NCBI GenBank assembly: GCA_020632795.1
Contig: JACKEV010000006.1
Coordinates: forward strand, 310,001 to 374,000
DNA length: 64,000 nucleotides
Reading direction: 5' to 3'
DNA from: Alphaproteobacteria bacterium
GTDB taxonomy: Bacteria > Myxococcota_A > UBA796 > CAJQPC01
In this document: positions 34,173-45,066 of the stretch, one piece after another
Numbering within the stretch: the first letter of the stretch is position 1
Layout of the letters: every line of letters starts with the position of its first letter
Made by a program: the position numbers and the translations under genes
Notes under the pieces: generated by a model
Databases searched by the model: none
The model's input: only the letters and a program-made list of their open reading frames with translations
Told to the model about the DNA's origin: nothing

Positions 34173-37100
34173 GTGCTTCCTCCTCATCCTGCCCATCGGC
34201 CTCCTCCCGGGGGGTTGAGGCTCGGCGCCTTCGCGCTGCACACCTCCATTGGCGTGGGGGGGATGGGACAGGTCTGGCGTGGGGAGCACATCGAGCAGGG
34301 CATCCCCGTGGCGGTCAAGATCCTCTCCGCCGAGGGCATGCGGCGCAGCTTCGTGGCCGAGGCGTTGGCCAACGAGGTCCGCACGGTCGCGGGGCTGGAG
34401 CACCCCTACATCATCCACGTCCTCGACCACGGCATCATCCCCCCGACCGTCACCGAGCGCACCCGCGGGCGCCTGCCGGAGGGCAGCCCGTACCTGGTCA
34501 TGGAGCTGGCCCACGGGGGGAGCCTGGCGTCCCAGTGCGGGCGGCTCCCCCACACCCGCGTCCGGGAGATCGTGCTCTGCCTGCTGGACGCCCTGGCCCA
34601 CGCCCACGCCCGCGGGGTCGTACACCTTGACCTCAAGCCCGGCAACGTGCTGGTGGACGACCCCCGCGACCTGCGGCCCGGGGTGAAGCTGGCCGACTTC
34701 GGGCTGGCCCGGCTCTACGAGGCCCCCGGCGGCGACGCGCGGGCGGTCACCGCCGGCACCCCCTTCTTCATGGCCCCGGAGCAGGTCGAGGGCCGGCCGA
34801 TGGACATCGGGCCCCCCACCGACCTGTTCGCCCTGGGGCGCCTGATCATGGCCCTGTTGTGGGGCATGGGAGAGGGCGGGCGCGGGCCGGTCCCCCGCTG
34901 GCCGGAGCTGCCGGAGCCCCTGACCCGCTGGCTGGCCCGGATCATGATGCCCGAGCCCCCCGACCGCTTCCAGTGCGCCGCAGACGCCGCGCTGGCGCTC
35001 CGGGATCTGGGCCCGTGGGGAGAGGTCGAGCCCAACGAGGACGACAGCGACCCGGTCAGCGCGGTCACCTTCGCCCTGGACGGCCTCTCCCAGCCCACCC
35101 GCTCTGCGCACACCGCCCCGCCGGCCACGGAGGTCCTGGGGGCCCGCCCGTCGACCCGGGTGATGACCACGCTGCCCTCGAACCTGCCGGTCTTCCCGCA
35201 GCAGCGCAGCCCGACCCTCATCTTTCGGGACCCGTTCTCCCCGCCACGCAGCGTGCCCCCCTGGCCGATCCAGGCGCCGGCCGTGCCGGTCAACTGGCAG
35301 GGCACCCACATCCCCCAGATCCCCATCCAGCTCCACGGCGCGGGCCTCGCGTTGTTCGGCTTGCGTACGATCCCGATGGTGGGCCGGGATTCGGAGCGCG
35401 AGCTGCTGTGGCGGGCGCTGCATCAGGTCCACCGCGAGGGCCGCGTCGCCGCAGTGCTGCTGCGGGGCCCCACCGGCTGCGGCAAGGGGCGGCTGGTGGA
35501 GTGGCTCTGCGAGCGGGGCGGCGAGCTGGGCGTGGCCACCAGCGTGCGGGCGAACCACAACCCCATCGCGGGTGAGCAGGACGGCGTGCTCGCGGCGCTG
35601 GCCCGGCGCCTGCGCTGCGGTGGGCCGACGACATCCCGCTGCGCGGCGCGGCTGGAGCACCTCTACGGCGAGCCCGACGACGACCCCCAGGAGTGGGCGG
35701 CCCTCGCCCGGCTCATCACCGGCTCGACCCTCGACGCCCGCAGCCGCACCCACGTCGAGGGCTCCCAGGAGCGCTACGCGCTCATCCGTCGGCAGCTCGC
35801 CCGCATGGCCGTCGGCCGCCCCCTCATCCTCTGGCTCGACGACGTCCAGTGGGGCGCGGAGTCCCTGGGCTTCGTGCGCTACCTGCTGGACCGGCGCGAG
35901 CGCCTCCCCATGCCTGTGCTGGTGGTCATGACCGCCTCCGAGGAGGACCTGGCCGACCGCCCCGACCTCTACGAGCTGATCGAGTCGATCCATCGGGGCG
36001 GCCGGGTGGTGGACGTCGAGCCGCTGGACCGCGAGGACCACAACCAGCTCGTCCGCGCGCTCCTCCCGCTGGAGCCGGCGCTGGCCGCCCGGGTCATCGA
36101 GCACACCGCCGGCAACCCCCTCTTCGCGCTCCAGCTCATCGGCGACTGGGTCGAGCGGGCCATGCTGGTCCCCGGGGCGCGTGGCTTCGAGCTGCGCGCG
36201 GGCGCCGAGGTCACCCTGCCCGAGCGCGTCAGCCAGCTCTGGGATCAGCGCATCGACCGCCTGCTCGCCGACGCCTCGCCCGAGCACACCCACGCCCTCG
36301 ACATCGCGGCGGTGCTCGGGCAGGACGTCGTCACCGACGAGTGGCGCGAGATCGCGGCCTCCGACGGCGGCGACCTCCCCATGCGGCTGGTCGACGTCAT
36401 GCTTCGCCTGCGGCTGGCCCGCTGCGGGGTGGACGGGCCGGAGCTGTCCTGGTCCTTCGCCCAGGGCGCGGTGCGCCAGGCCTTCCTCCGGCGCGCCGAG
36501 GATCGCGGCCAGCTCGTCGACGTCCACAAGGCCTGCGCCGAGGTGCTGCAGCGTCGGGCGATCGATCGCTACGGCCAGGAGATCGAGGCCTGGCCGGTCC
36601 GCATGATCGAGCGGCTGGCGCGGCACCGCGATCAGGCTGGCCAGCAGGACGCTGCGTGGCCCCTGCTGGTGCAGGCCAGCGAGGCCCGGCTGGGCGGCGG
36701 TGAGGTCGCCCTCGTCTCCATGCTGCTGGCGGACATGGAGCGGCTCATCGAGGCGGGCCGCCCAGGCACCGAGGACATCATGTGGGGCCAGATCGGGCTG
36801 CTTCGGGCCCGCCTCAGCGGCGCGCAGGGGCGCCTGGACGACGCGGAGGATCTGCTCAACGACCTCGTCCACAGCGCCTGGCGCCACGGATGGCCCCACA
36901 TCCGCATCGCGGCCACCCGGGAGCAGGGGCGCCTGGCCTGGAACCGCGGCCAGCTCGAGCGCGCCCTTGACCGGCTCGATATGGCCGAGCGGATGGCGGT
37001 GCATGTCGGCGACGCCGACGAGCTGATGGTGCGCTGCCGCCTGGATCGGGCGGCCATCCTGCGGCGCCGGGGCGAGCTGGCCCAGGCGCGGCGGGCGTAC

Positions 37101-37748
37101 CAGCTCGCCCTGGACCTCATCGACGGCGCCAGCGACCCGGTCGGCGCGGGCTACGCCCTGCTCGGCCTCGGCGAGACCGCCCGCGCGATGGGCGACAACC
37201 CCGAGGCCTCCGCGCGGCTCTCCGAGGCCGTGGAGCGCTTCAAGCAGGCCGGCGCCCGGCGAGGGCAGGCGGACTGCCTCAACTCCATGGGCGAGCTGGC
37301 CCGCCTCTCCGGCGATCTGGACACGGCCGTCATCTGCTACCGGCGGGCCCATCGGCTGTTCACCGCCATCGACTCGCCGCTGGCGTTCGCGCCCCAGGCC
37401 AACCTCGGGCTGATCCTGGTGGGGGAGGCGCGCTACGCGGAGGCCCGCCGCGAGCTGATGGGCGTGCTCAAGGCGCTGGAGCTGCAGGGCCGCCGCACCT
37501 ACCAGGGCTACGTGCACGCCTATCTGCTGCCCACCATCGCTGCGGCCGAGGACTGGCGCGCCTTCGCCCGCCACCTCGAGCGTGCCGACCGCATCCTCGA
37601 GGAGACCGGCGAGGTCGACCTCGACGTGGCCCGCCTGACCACCCTGGCCGCCGACATCGCCGACGAGCGGGGCCACGGCCGGCTGGCCGACCAGGCCCGC
37701 GCCCTGGCGGATCGGCAGTGGAAGCGGGTGGTGCCGACGGGGTCCTGA
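34173..37748 (+). CDS. Ser/Thr kinase - AAA ATPase - TPR signalling protein
   Basis: 1191 residues from GTG 34173. Kinase domain 15-275: GVGGMGQVW, Lys49, catalytic loop HLDLKPGN (Leu for Arg, so a non-RD kinase), DFG (175-177), MAPEQ. A ~130-residue Pro-rich linker follows. AAA_16/LuxR-type ATPase from ~395: GRDSERELLWRAL, Walker A RGPTGCGKGRLVE (~427), Walker B PLILWLDDVQWG. From ~830 TPR-like helices (AAWPLLVQASEARLGGGEVA; RLDDAEDLLNDLV; ELAQARRAYQLALDLIDGA). This architecture (PknB + AAA + TPR) is frequent in myxobacteria and resembles MalT/STAND sensors with a kinase in place of an output domain. Cytoplasmic. Confidence 0.88.
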   Translation: MLPPHPAHRPPPGGLRLGAFALHTSIGVGGMGQVWRGEHIEQGIPVAVKILSAEGMRRSFVAEALANEVRTVAGLEHPYIIHVLDHGIIPPTVTERTRGRLPEGSPYLVMELAHGGSLASQCGRLPHTRVREIVLCLLDALAHAHARGVVHLDLKPGNVLVDDPRDLRPGVKLADFGLARLYEAPGGDARAVTAGTPFFMAPEQVEGRPMDIGPPTDLFALGRLIMALLWGMGEGGRGPVPRWPELPEPLTRWLARIMMPEPPDRFQCAADAALALRDLGPWGEVEPNEDDSDPVSAVTFALDGLSQPTRSAHTAPPATEVLGARPSTRVMTTLPSNLPVFPQQRSPTLIFRDPFSPPRSVPPWPIQAPAVPVNWQGTHIPQIPIQLHGAGLALFGLRTIPMVGRDSERELLWRALHQVHREGRVAAVLLRGPTGCGKGRLVEWLCERGGELGVATSVRANHNPIAGEQDGVLAALARRLRCGGPTTSRCAARLEHLYGEPDDDPQEWAALARLITGSTLDARSRTHVEGSQERYALIRRQLARMAVGRPLILWLDDVQWGAESLGFVRYLLDRRERLPMPVLVVMTASEEDLADRPDLYELIESIHRGGRVVDVEPLDREDHNQLVRALLPLEPALAARVIEHTAGNPLFALQLIGDWVERAMLVPGARGFELRAGAEVTLPERVSQLWDQRIDRLLADASPEHTHALDIAAVLGQDVVTDEWREIAASDGGDLPMRLVDVMLRLRLARCGVDGPELSWSFAQGAVRQAFLRRAEDRGQLVDVHKACAEVLQRRAIDRYGQEIEAWPVRMIERLARHRDQAGQQDAAWPLLVQASEARLGGGEVALVSMLLADMERLIEAGRPGTEDIMWGQIGLLRARLSGAQGRLDDAEDLLNDLVHSAWRHGWPHIRIAATREQGRLAWNRGQLERALDRLDMAERMAVHVGDADELMVRCRLDRAAILRRRGELAQARRAYQLALDLIDGASDPVGAGYALLGLGETARAMGDNPEASARLSEAVERFKQAGARRGQADCLNSMGELARLSGDLDTAVICYRRAHRLFTAIDSPLAFAPQANLGLILVGEARYAEARRELMGVLKALELQGRRTYQGYVHAYLLPTIAAAEDWRAFARHLERADRILEETGEVDLDVARLTTLAADIADERGHGRLADQARALADRQWKRVVPTGS

Positions 37749-37754
37749 GCCGCC

Positions 37755-40154
37755 TCAGGGCTCGAAGCGCGTCACGTCTCCGCTCCACCGGCTGCCGCAG
37801 CCTGACGGCGCGGCGGGCGGCAGGAAGCCCGCGCCCATCGACATCGTCGCCGCGCCGTGCCCGAAGCTGTCCGTCCAGCCGCCGGTCTCCATCATCTCCC
37901 CGAGGGCCAGCCCGTTCAGCGAGCAGCCCGCGCACATGCCGTCGTCCAGGCGCAGCAGCTCCCCGGAGAAGCTCAAGGTGTCGGTGGTGAGGCCGGAGCC
38001 CTGGAAGGTGAACGTGTCGAACGCGGTCAGGCTCAGGGTGTCGGTGGTGAGGCCGGAGCCCTTGAGCTGCACCAGCCGGCTGTCCTTCATGCTGAGGGTG
38101 TCGGTGGTGAGGCCGGTGCCCTCCAGCACCAGGATGGGGAGGGTGACCAGGGACAGGGTGTCGGTGGTGAGGCCGGTCCCGCCGAAGTCGAGCGTCCACT
38201 CCTCGGTGCTGGCCCGACCAACCAGCACGTTCGGCGTGAACAGCACCGCCGTGGGTCGGGAGGCCCCGGTGGTGGAGAAGTCCACCACGAACATCGAGGC
38301 GGCCAGATCGCCCAGCTCCGCGTCCACGCCCTCGTCCCACCACCACGCCGGCAGCGCGGGCTCCGGGGCCTCGAGCAGGGCGTTGGCCAGCGCGACCAGC
38401 TCAACCCGGACAAAGAGCCCGCCCACCGGCTGGACGATGGCGCCCTGGAGGCGGTCATCGACCAGCGCGTCCACGGTGATGGACCAGGCCGCTGCCCGCT
38501 CCCGCCCGTCGTCGTCGGTGCGTGCGATGGGGGCGCCGAAGACGTCGCAGACACTGTCATTCCGAGGGTCGCAGGACAGATGTTCAACGCCCTCGGGACC
38601 GGAGAGGGTCACCAGCGCCACATAGCGGTTGTTGTCCACCGCGCCCCCATCCATGTCGGCGAAGGTCAGGCGCGCAGCAGGGGTCACCGTGCCGTCTTCA
38701 CCGTCCAGCAGGTAGGGCATCACGGACGCAAACACCGGCTCGTCTCGTGTCAGGTTGCCCCGGCGCACGTCGTGGATGGCCTCCTCAACGTCAAGGCCTT
38801 GGAGGATGTGATCGCAGCCGGCGTGGGCGCCAGGATCAACGCTCTGCCCCGTGGACTGCATCAGCGTGGACACATGCTGGACATCCTCGGCCCCCTCCGC
38901 GAGCAGCCACGCCGCAGCGCCGCTGGTCAGGGCGGCGGCCTGGCTGGTCCCGGCGCGGAACCAGTAGCCCACGTCCTCCGGGTGCCCCGGCGCGAAGGAC
39001 TCTGCGAGCAGCCCGTCGGGCCAGGAGTCGCCGTTGACGTCCATCGTGACGTCGCCGCCAGGCGCGTACACGGCCACGCTCGGGCCCGCGTTGGTGTACG
39101 GGGCCAACGTCAGGCCGCCCTCGCTCAGCGCCGTGGCGCCCACGCCGATGACCAGGGGGCTGGAAGCGGGGAACGCCACCCGCTCGCCGCCAAGGTTGCC
39201 GGCCGCGCCGACCACGACCACGCCGGCATCCCAGGCGCGCTGGAGCGCCTCGCTCATCGCGGGGGAGGGGAGGTAGCCGTCCGAGAACACCAGGCTGAGG
39301 TTGATGACGTCCGCGCCGTAGTCCACCGCGTGGTGGATGGCGTCGACGAGATCGGGCTCCGAGCCCATGTTGTGGGCGTCGAGCACCTTGAGCGGCATCA
39401 GGGACACGCCCGCCGCGACGCCCTTCACCGCCCCGTCCGAGGCGATCAGGCTTGCGATGTGGGTGCCGTGACCGTGGTCATCGTTGGGGTGGATGTCGTC
39501 GTTGACGAAGTCCCAGGGGGCGACCATCTCGACGCCGCGCAGGCCCTCGGCGGCCACATAGGTGCCCAGATCGTCCGCGTAGTCCTCGTAGGCGACGCCG
39601 CTGTCCAGCACCGCGACCACGAGGCCGGACACCGAGACGTCACCGCGCAGGTCGTCGTCGCGATCGTGGTGCTGATCCCCCAGCGCCGCGAGGGGCGCGC
39701 CGATCGCCTCCAGATGCCACTGGTAGCTGACGAAGGCGCCATCATCGGCGTCGACCTGCGCCCCGAGCAGGCGGCCGGCCGGCAGGACCTGGACGATGGC
39801 CGGGTCCGCCTGGAGCTGATCCGCCAGCGCCCCGGCGTTCATGGACGAGGGGACCGACACCACGCCGTAGCCGCTGGGGCCCACCGGCCGGCGCAGAGTG
39901 GCGCCGTAGGCCGCGAGGGTGTCCTGCAGATCGGACCCGGAGGCCCCCAGCACCATCAGCTCGTCGTCCAACCAGGGGTTGGCCTCCGCATCGCCCGCGT
40001 CGTCACCGCTGGCCGGGCCGGCCAGCGGCGCCAGGCCATCCACGGCGGGGTTGCGGGCCGCGAAGCCCTCCTCTGGTGAAGTGGAGGAGGGTGCGCTGCA
40101 GCCTGCGGCCAGCAGGCAGAGCGCTGCGAGCACCACGGGGCGGGCCTGGGTCAT
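37755..40154 (-). CDS. Subtilisin-like serine protease lipoprotein (S8)
   Basis: 799 residues from ATG 40154; an in-frame ATG at 40187 would spoil the signal. Lipobox LLAAGC (Cys 19), acidic linker, inhibitor-I9-like propeptide (~65-130), then the S8 domain with a full triad: Asp184 in VAVLDSGV, His229 in DDHGHGTHIASL, Ser404 in AGTSQAAALTSGAA, with oxyanion Asn320 in GAAGN. After ~450, beta-rich domains, and near 690-770 four exact-period 20-residue repeats G(T/S)GLTTDTLS. Expected outside the cytoplasm, membrane-anchored. The gene diverges from the ABC1 kinase gene across a ~300-base AT-richer region. Confidence 0.88.
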   Translation of the reverse strand: MTQARPVVLAALCLLAAGCSAPSSTSPEEGFAARNPAVDGLAPLAGPASGDDAGDAEANPWLDDELMVLGASGSDLQDTLAAYGATLRRPVGPSGYGVVSVPSSMNAGALADQLQADPAIVQVLPAGRLLGAQVDADDGAFVSYQWHLEAIGAPLAALGDQHHDRDDDLRGDVSVSGLVVAVLDSGVAYEDYADDLGTYVAAEGLRGVEMVAPWDFVNDDIHPNDDHGHGTHIASLIASDGAVKGVAAGVSLMPLKVLDAHNMGSEPDLVDAIHHAVDYGADVINLSLVFSDGYLPSPAMSEALQRAWDAGVVVVGAAGNLGGERVAFPASSPLVIGVGATALSEGGLTLAPYTNAGPSVAVYAPGGDVTMDVNGDSWPDGLLAESFAPGHPEDVGYWFRAGTSQAAALTSGAAAWLLAEGAEDVQHVSTLMQSTGQSVDPGAHAGCDHILQGLDVEEAIHDVRRGNLTRDEPVFASVMPYLLDGEDGTVTPAARLTFADMDGGAVDNNRYVALVTLSGPEGVEHLSCDPRNDSVCDVFGAPIARTDDDGRERAAAWSITVDALVDDRLQGAIVQPVGGLFVRVELVALANALLEAPEPALPAWWWDEGVDAELGDLAASMFVVDFSTTGASRPTAVLFTPNVLVGRASTEEWTLDFGGTGLTTDTLSLVTLPILVLEGTGLTTDTLSMKDSRLVQLKGSGLTTDTLSLTAFDTFTFQGSGLTTDTLSFSGELLRLDDGMCAGCSLNGLALGEMMETGGWTDSFGHGAATMSMGAGFLPPAAPSGCGSRWSGDVTRFEP
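37978..38176. repeat. 60-base tandem repeat inside the subtilase gene
   Basis: The 19-mer GTGTCGGTGGTGAGGCCGG recurs exactly at 37978, 38038, 38098 and 38158, i.e. a strict 60-base period. Only this core is conserved; the remaining ~40 bases of each unit differ. Encodes the 20-residue repeat GLTTDTLS plus a variable part. Confidence 0.9.
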
Positions 40155-40460
40155 GAGAATCTCAGGGTTGCAGGAGCGATCCGTCATGGATCTATAGATA
40201 TTCTAGACCGATACAAGGCCGATGTCGGACATGTGTAAGTGAGAGTCTCACCGAGAATGTCGGTCGGACCTTTGACATGGACCTGACAAGTCGATTCACC
40301 CGGGGGATCTCTTCCCTTCTTGTGGAGGGCGCCGCTGGCGCGTTCCGGCACCGCCGTGTCATGACGATCGCAGCGGACGTGTGGCAAGCTGTGATGCTGC
40401 GTTGCAGCATCGGCGCGTTTGCGGCTTGCGCTCGGCGCCCGGGCCGGTGACATCAGAGGC
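40155..40460. other. Divergent intergenic region with several palindromes
   Basis: 306 bases between the subtilase and ABC1-kinase starts, AT-richer than the rest. It holds ATGTC-G-GACAT (40222-40232), GTGAGA-G-TCTCAC (40239-40251), an AT-rich patch around 40193-40206 that could hold promoter elements for the subtilase, and a hairpin at 40393-40411. No gene is seen in it. No convincing -35/-10 pair. Confidence 0.45.
40393..40411 (+). promoter_or_regulatory. Hairpin upstream of the ABC1-type kinase gene
   Basis: GATGCTGC-GTT-GCAGCATC, a perfect 8-base stem with a 3-base loop, 50 bases before the ATG at 40461. Could be a leader structure or a protein site. Confidence 0.4.
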
Positions 40461-41798
40461 ATGGCCCGGAAGCCCCCCACCAGCAAGCTCGGCCGCATCG
40501 CCCGCCTCGGCGGGCTGACCTCCCGCGTGGGCTCCAGCTACCTGGGGCAGCGCATCAGCGGCGTGTTCCAGGATCCCGAGCGGCGCGAGCGCGCCATGCG
40601 GCGCCTGCACATCGAGAACGCCCAGAAGGTCGTGGGCACCATGGGCCAGCTCAAGGGCGCGGCCATGAAGGTGGGCCAGCAGCTCGCCCAGGTGGCCGAG
40701 GGCCTCGATCTGCCGGACGAGGTCGCCGGCATCCTGAGCCAGCTCAACGACAAGGCCGAGCCCATCCCCTTCGACGTGATCCGCGAGGACATCGAGGCCG
40801 ATCTCGACGCCCCGGTCGACCAGCTCTTCTCGCGCATCGAGCCGGAGCCCCTGGGCACCGCCTCGCTCGCCCAGGCCCACGCCGCCTGGCTGCCCGACGG
40901 CACGGCGGTGGTGGTCAAGGTGCTCCACCGGCACATCGAGCACTCGGTGGCCTCGGATCTCTCCGCGCTGAAGACCATGTTCCTCACCGGCCGCATCCTC
41001 CAGCGCGACCGCGAGGAGATCGAGACCATCTTCGACGAGATCCGCCAGCGCCTGGAGGAGGAGCTGGACTACTTCAACGAGGCCGCGAACCTGGAGTTCT
41101 TCCGCCGCGCCTTCCGGGACATCCCCGGCGTGCGGGTCCCGGGCACCCACCCCAGCCACTCCGGCGAGCGGGTGCTCACGATGGATCGCCTCACCGGCGT
41201 GCCCCTGGAGGCGTTCCTGGAGTCGTCCGATCCCCGGGCCCGGCAGCGCGCCGGATTGAGCCTCGCGCGCATGTTCTTCGTCTCGGTCTACGAGCTGGGC
41301 GCCCTGCACGCCGACCCCCACGCCGGCAACTACCTGTTCGAGCCCGACGGCACGGTGGGGGTGCTGGACTTCGGCTGCGTCAAGCGCTTCGACGAGCACT
41401 GGATCGCCGACTACGCCCGCGTGGCCGAGCACGGCATCGCCGGCCAGCGCGCCCCCACCATGACCCTGCTCCGCAAGATGGGCGGCCTGAACTCCGACGA
41501 TCCCCGCGCCGAGCAGGCCCTGTGGGATCTGGTGGACCTGATGGCCTTCCCCTTCCGCCAGGGCCGCTACACCGCCGGCAGCCAGGAGGACTCGGTCCAG
41601 GACCGGATCCAGCAGCTCCTGCCCCGGCTGCTCCGCTACCCCGAGATCCGCACGCCCCGGAACATGATCTACCTGCACCGGGCCCTGGGGGGCACCTACG
41701 CCATGCTGCGCCGCCTGGAGACCACCGCCGACTGGGGCCGGATGGCCGCGCCCTACCACGCCGCGGCCATCGCGCGCGCCGAGGGCCGCGCGCCGTAG
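40461..41798 (+). CDS. ABC1/ADCK/UbiB-family atypical kinase
   Basis: 445 residues from ATG 40461; in-frame codons before it lie in the hairpin-bearing leader. The family's diagnostic KxGQ motif is in GAAMKVGQQLAQ, the Ala-rich loop in PLGTASLAQAHAA, ATP-site Lys in AVVVKVLH, ExD in EELDYFNEA, and the catalytic/metal segment HADPHAGNYLFEPDG ... VLDFGCVK. UbiB proteins support ubiquinone or lipid pathways as atypical kinases or ATPases. No C-terminal membrane helix of the UbiB type is apparent, so it is closer to the plastid/ADCK-like cytosolic group. Stand-alone gene. Confidence 0.92.
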   Translation: MARKPPTSKLGRIARLGGLTSRVGSSYLGQRISGVFQDPERRERAMRRLHIENAQKVVGTMGQLKGAAMKVGQQLAQVAEGLDLPDEVAGILSQLNDKAEPIPFDVIREDIEADLDAPVDQLFSRIEPEPLGTASLAQAHAAWLPDGTAVVVKVLHRHIEHSVASDLSALKTMFLTGRILQRDREEIETIFDEIRQRLEEELDYFNEAANLEFFRRAFRDIPGVRVPGTHPSHSGERVLTMDRLTGVPLEAFLESSDPRARQRAGLSLARMFFVSVYELGALHADPHAGNYLFEPDGTVGVLDFGCVKRFDEHWIADYARVAEHGIAGQRAPTMTLLRKMGGLNSDDPRAEQALWDLVDLMAFPFRQGRYTAGSQEDSVQDRIQQLLPRLLRYPEIRTPRNMIYLHRALGGTYAMLRRLETTADWGRMAAPYHAAAIARAEGRAP

Positions 41799-41873
41799 CG
41801 CTTCTGGTCGCGTCCGGTGTCCGTAGCGGTACACCGGCCCCCCTCGCGGGCGCGTGTTCCAGGAGCAGTCGCC

Positions 41874-42494
41874 ATGATGTTTCTCGCCTTGACCGGCCTC
41901 GCCTATGCGAGCCCGCCGCACGTCCACATCCACCAGGAGATCCACGAGCACGAAGCGGAAGCCGAAGCGGAGGCCGTGATCGAGGAGCCCGAGCTCCCCC
42001 GCGTGCGCGCCTCGGTCGAGGGCTTCGCGCTGGGCATGCCGGGGGACCTCACCGGCGGCTTCGGGGCCCGCCTGACCACCCGGCGCAACGTCTTCCTGAC
42101 CGCTGACGTGCGAGGGCAGGCCAGCGGCGACTGGACCGGCCGCGCGGTGGCGGGGTTCGACGTGCTGGGCCGCTGGCAGAAGTTCGACCTCACCCTGGGC
42201 CTGGGCCTGGGTGGGGCAGGGGACTGGCGGGAGCGCGCCCTGTACGGGGACCTCGGCGCGGGCTTCGCGTTCGGGTTCGCCTACAACCGCGAGCGCCTGC
42301 ACTTCAACTACAACCACCTCGTGCCCTTCGGGGACAACGCGGCCTGCCTGGGCCTGGCCGAGAGCGAGCTGCGGGTCACCTATGATCTCGGGGACACGGT
42401 CTCCCTGTTCGGCACCGGGATGCGCCGCGTCCCGAACGTGGATCTCGGCGACCGGAAGTGGGCGTTGGGCCTCGGTGCGCGGGTCACCTTCTGA
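41874..42494 (+). CDS. Exported beta-rich protein with His/Glu-rich N-terminus
   Basis: 206 residues from ATG 41874 (ATGATG; AGGAGC upstream). Signal peptide MMFLALTGLAYAS, then PPHVHIHQEIHEHEAEAEAE, an alternating His/Glu stretch that could bind metal, then a chain of amphipathic strands (VFLTADVRGQASGD, WQKFDLTLGLGLGG, LYGDLGAGFAFGFAYN ... ALGLGARVTF) ending in an aromatic residue, typical of small outer-membrane beta barrels. No family recognised. Stand-alone between the ABC1 kinase and peptidase T. Confidence 0.65.
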   Translation: MMFLALTGLAYASPPHVHIHQEIHEHEAEAEAEAVIEEPELPRVRASVEGFALGMPGDLTGGFGARLTTRRNVFLTADVRGQASGDWTGRAVAGFDVLGRWQKFDLTLGLGLGGAGDWRERALYGDLGAGFAFGFAYNRERLHFNYNHLVPFGDNAACLGLAESELRVTYDLGDTVSLFGTGMRRVPNVDLGDRKWALGLGARVTF

Positions 42495-42570
42495 CAGGGG
42501 GCCTGATGCGCCCCCTGACAGCGCCGCCGTGACGCAATAGACGGCCTCCCCTGGAAGGAGGTCAACGCCC

Positions 42571-44133
<1,563 letters not shown>

Positions 44134-44142
44134 CCCGCAGGG

Positions 44143-45066
44143 GTGAACCGGGCGTTCCCCCTCCTGCTCCTCCTGGCCGCCTGCCAGCCGCCCTTCGATG
44201 TGAGTCGCAAGGATCTCGGGCCTTTCCGCATCGCGGCCCTCGGCGTCGTCGACGGGCAGGCCGAGGCGGCGATCTGGAGCGGGCTCGGCCTCTACCACGA
44301 GACCGCGCCCCAGCTCGCCTGGACCCTCGACGGCGAGGTCCTGGGGGAGGGCTGGGGGGTCGAGGTGCCTGACGGCGACACCCTTGGGCTCACCGTCACC
44401 GCCCCGGACGGCGCCACCTACGAAGCCCAGGTCAGCGTGGGGGTCGCGCCCGACGCCCTCGACGTCTCCCGGTCCGAGGTCGGCCCGTTCGAGGACGTCT
44501 CCCTGGCCGCCCGGCGCGCCGCCTCCGGCACCCCGGTCGCCCACGGCGCCGCCGAGGTCCTGCGCCTCACCCTGGGCGGCGTGCAGGACGGCCACACGGC
44601 GCGCTGGATGTCCGCGGACGGGCAAGGGACCCTCCTGGAGCTGACCGAGGTCGCCGCCGACGTCCTCGCCGAGGAGCTGGTCTTCGACGAGGGCGCCGTG
44701 GTCGAGCGCACCCCCACCGACCCGGGGGTCTACAGCCAGCTCGCCCTGACCCTCGACGGCGCGGGGGGCAACCGCTGGGTCTGGGTGGACGGCGCCATCG
44801 GCGACGACGGCCCCTTCATGCTGCACGAAGAGCGCCTGGTGCGGGTGGACGCCGCCCTCGACCCCGGGCTCTACGGCGCCACCCTGGTCCGCGCGGACGA
44901 CCTCGCCGGGGTGGCGCTGACCGACCTCAGCCCCGCGGCGGACCTCTCCGAGATGGAGCCGGACTGCGGCGCGCCCGACGTCGCCTTCCGCCTGGACTGG
45001 ATCACCGAGGGCCGCTGCCCGCTCGCCGAGGTCGAGGGCGCGCGCGTCGTGCTGGAGCTGCGGTGA
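44143..45066 (+). CDS. Lipoprotein upstream of a TonB-dependent receptor
   Basis: 307 residues from GTG 44143. Signal and lipobox LLLLAACQ (Cys ~14). The mature part consists of repeated beta-sandwich-like stretches each starting DVSR(K/S)(D/E)xGPF (residues ~18 and ~108), suggesting two copies of one domain. Other segments are TWTLDGEVLGEGW and HTARWMSADGQG. No family recognised. The stop overlaps the receptor's GTG by 4 bases, so they are made together; a surface lipoprotein that assists ligand capture, as in SusD-like or other receptor-lipoprotein pairs, is a reasonable guess only. Confidence 0.65.
   Translation: MNRAFPLLLLLAACQPPFDVSRKDLGPFRIAALGVVDGQAEAAIWSGLGLYHETAPQLAWTLDGEVLGEGWGVEVPDGDTLGLTVTAPDGATYEAQVSVGVAPDALDVSRSEVGPFEDVSLAARRAASGTPVAHGAAEVLRLTLGGVQDGHTARWMSADGQGTLLELTEVAADVLAEELVFDEGAVVERTPTDPGVYSQLALTLDGAGGNRWVWVDGAIGDDGPFMLHEERLVRVDAALDPGLYGATLVRADDLAGVALTDLSPAADLSEMEPDCGAPDVAFRLDWITEGRCPLAEVEGARVVLELR

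Noticed and set aside
33864..37676. Minus-strand open frame of 1270 codons opposite the kinase/AAA/TPR gene
   Set aside because: Antisense by-product of high GC; the plus strand shows full kinase and ATPase motifs.
40272..40277. TTGACA as a -35 box
   Set aside because: No -10-like hexamer 16-18 bases downstream on the plus strand.
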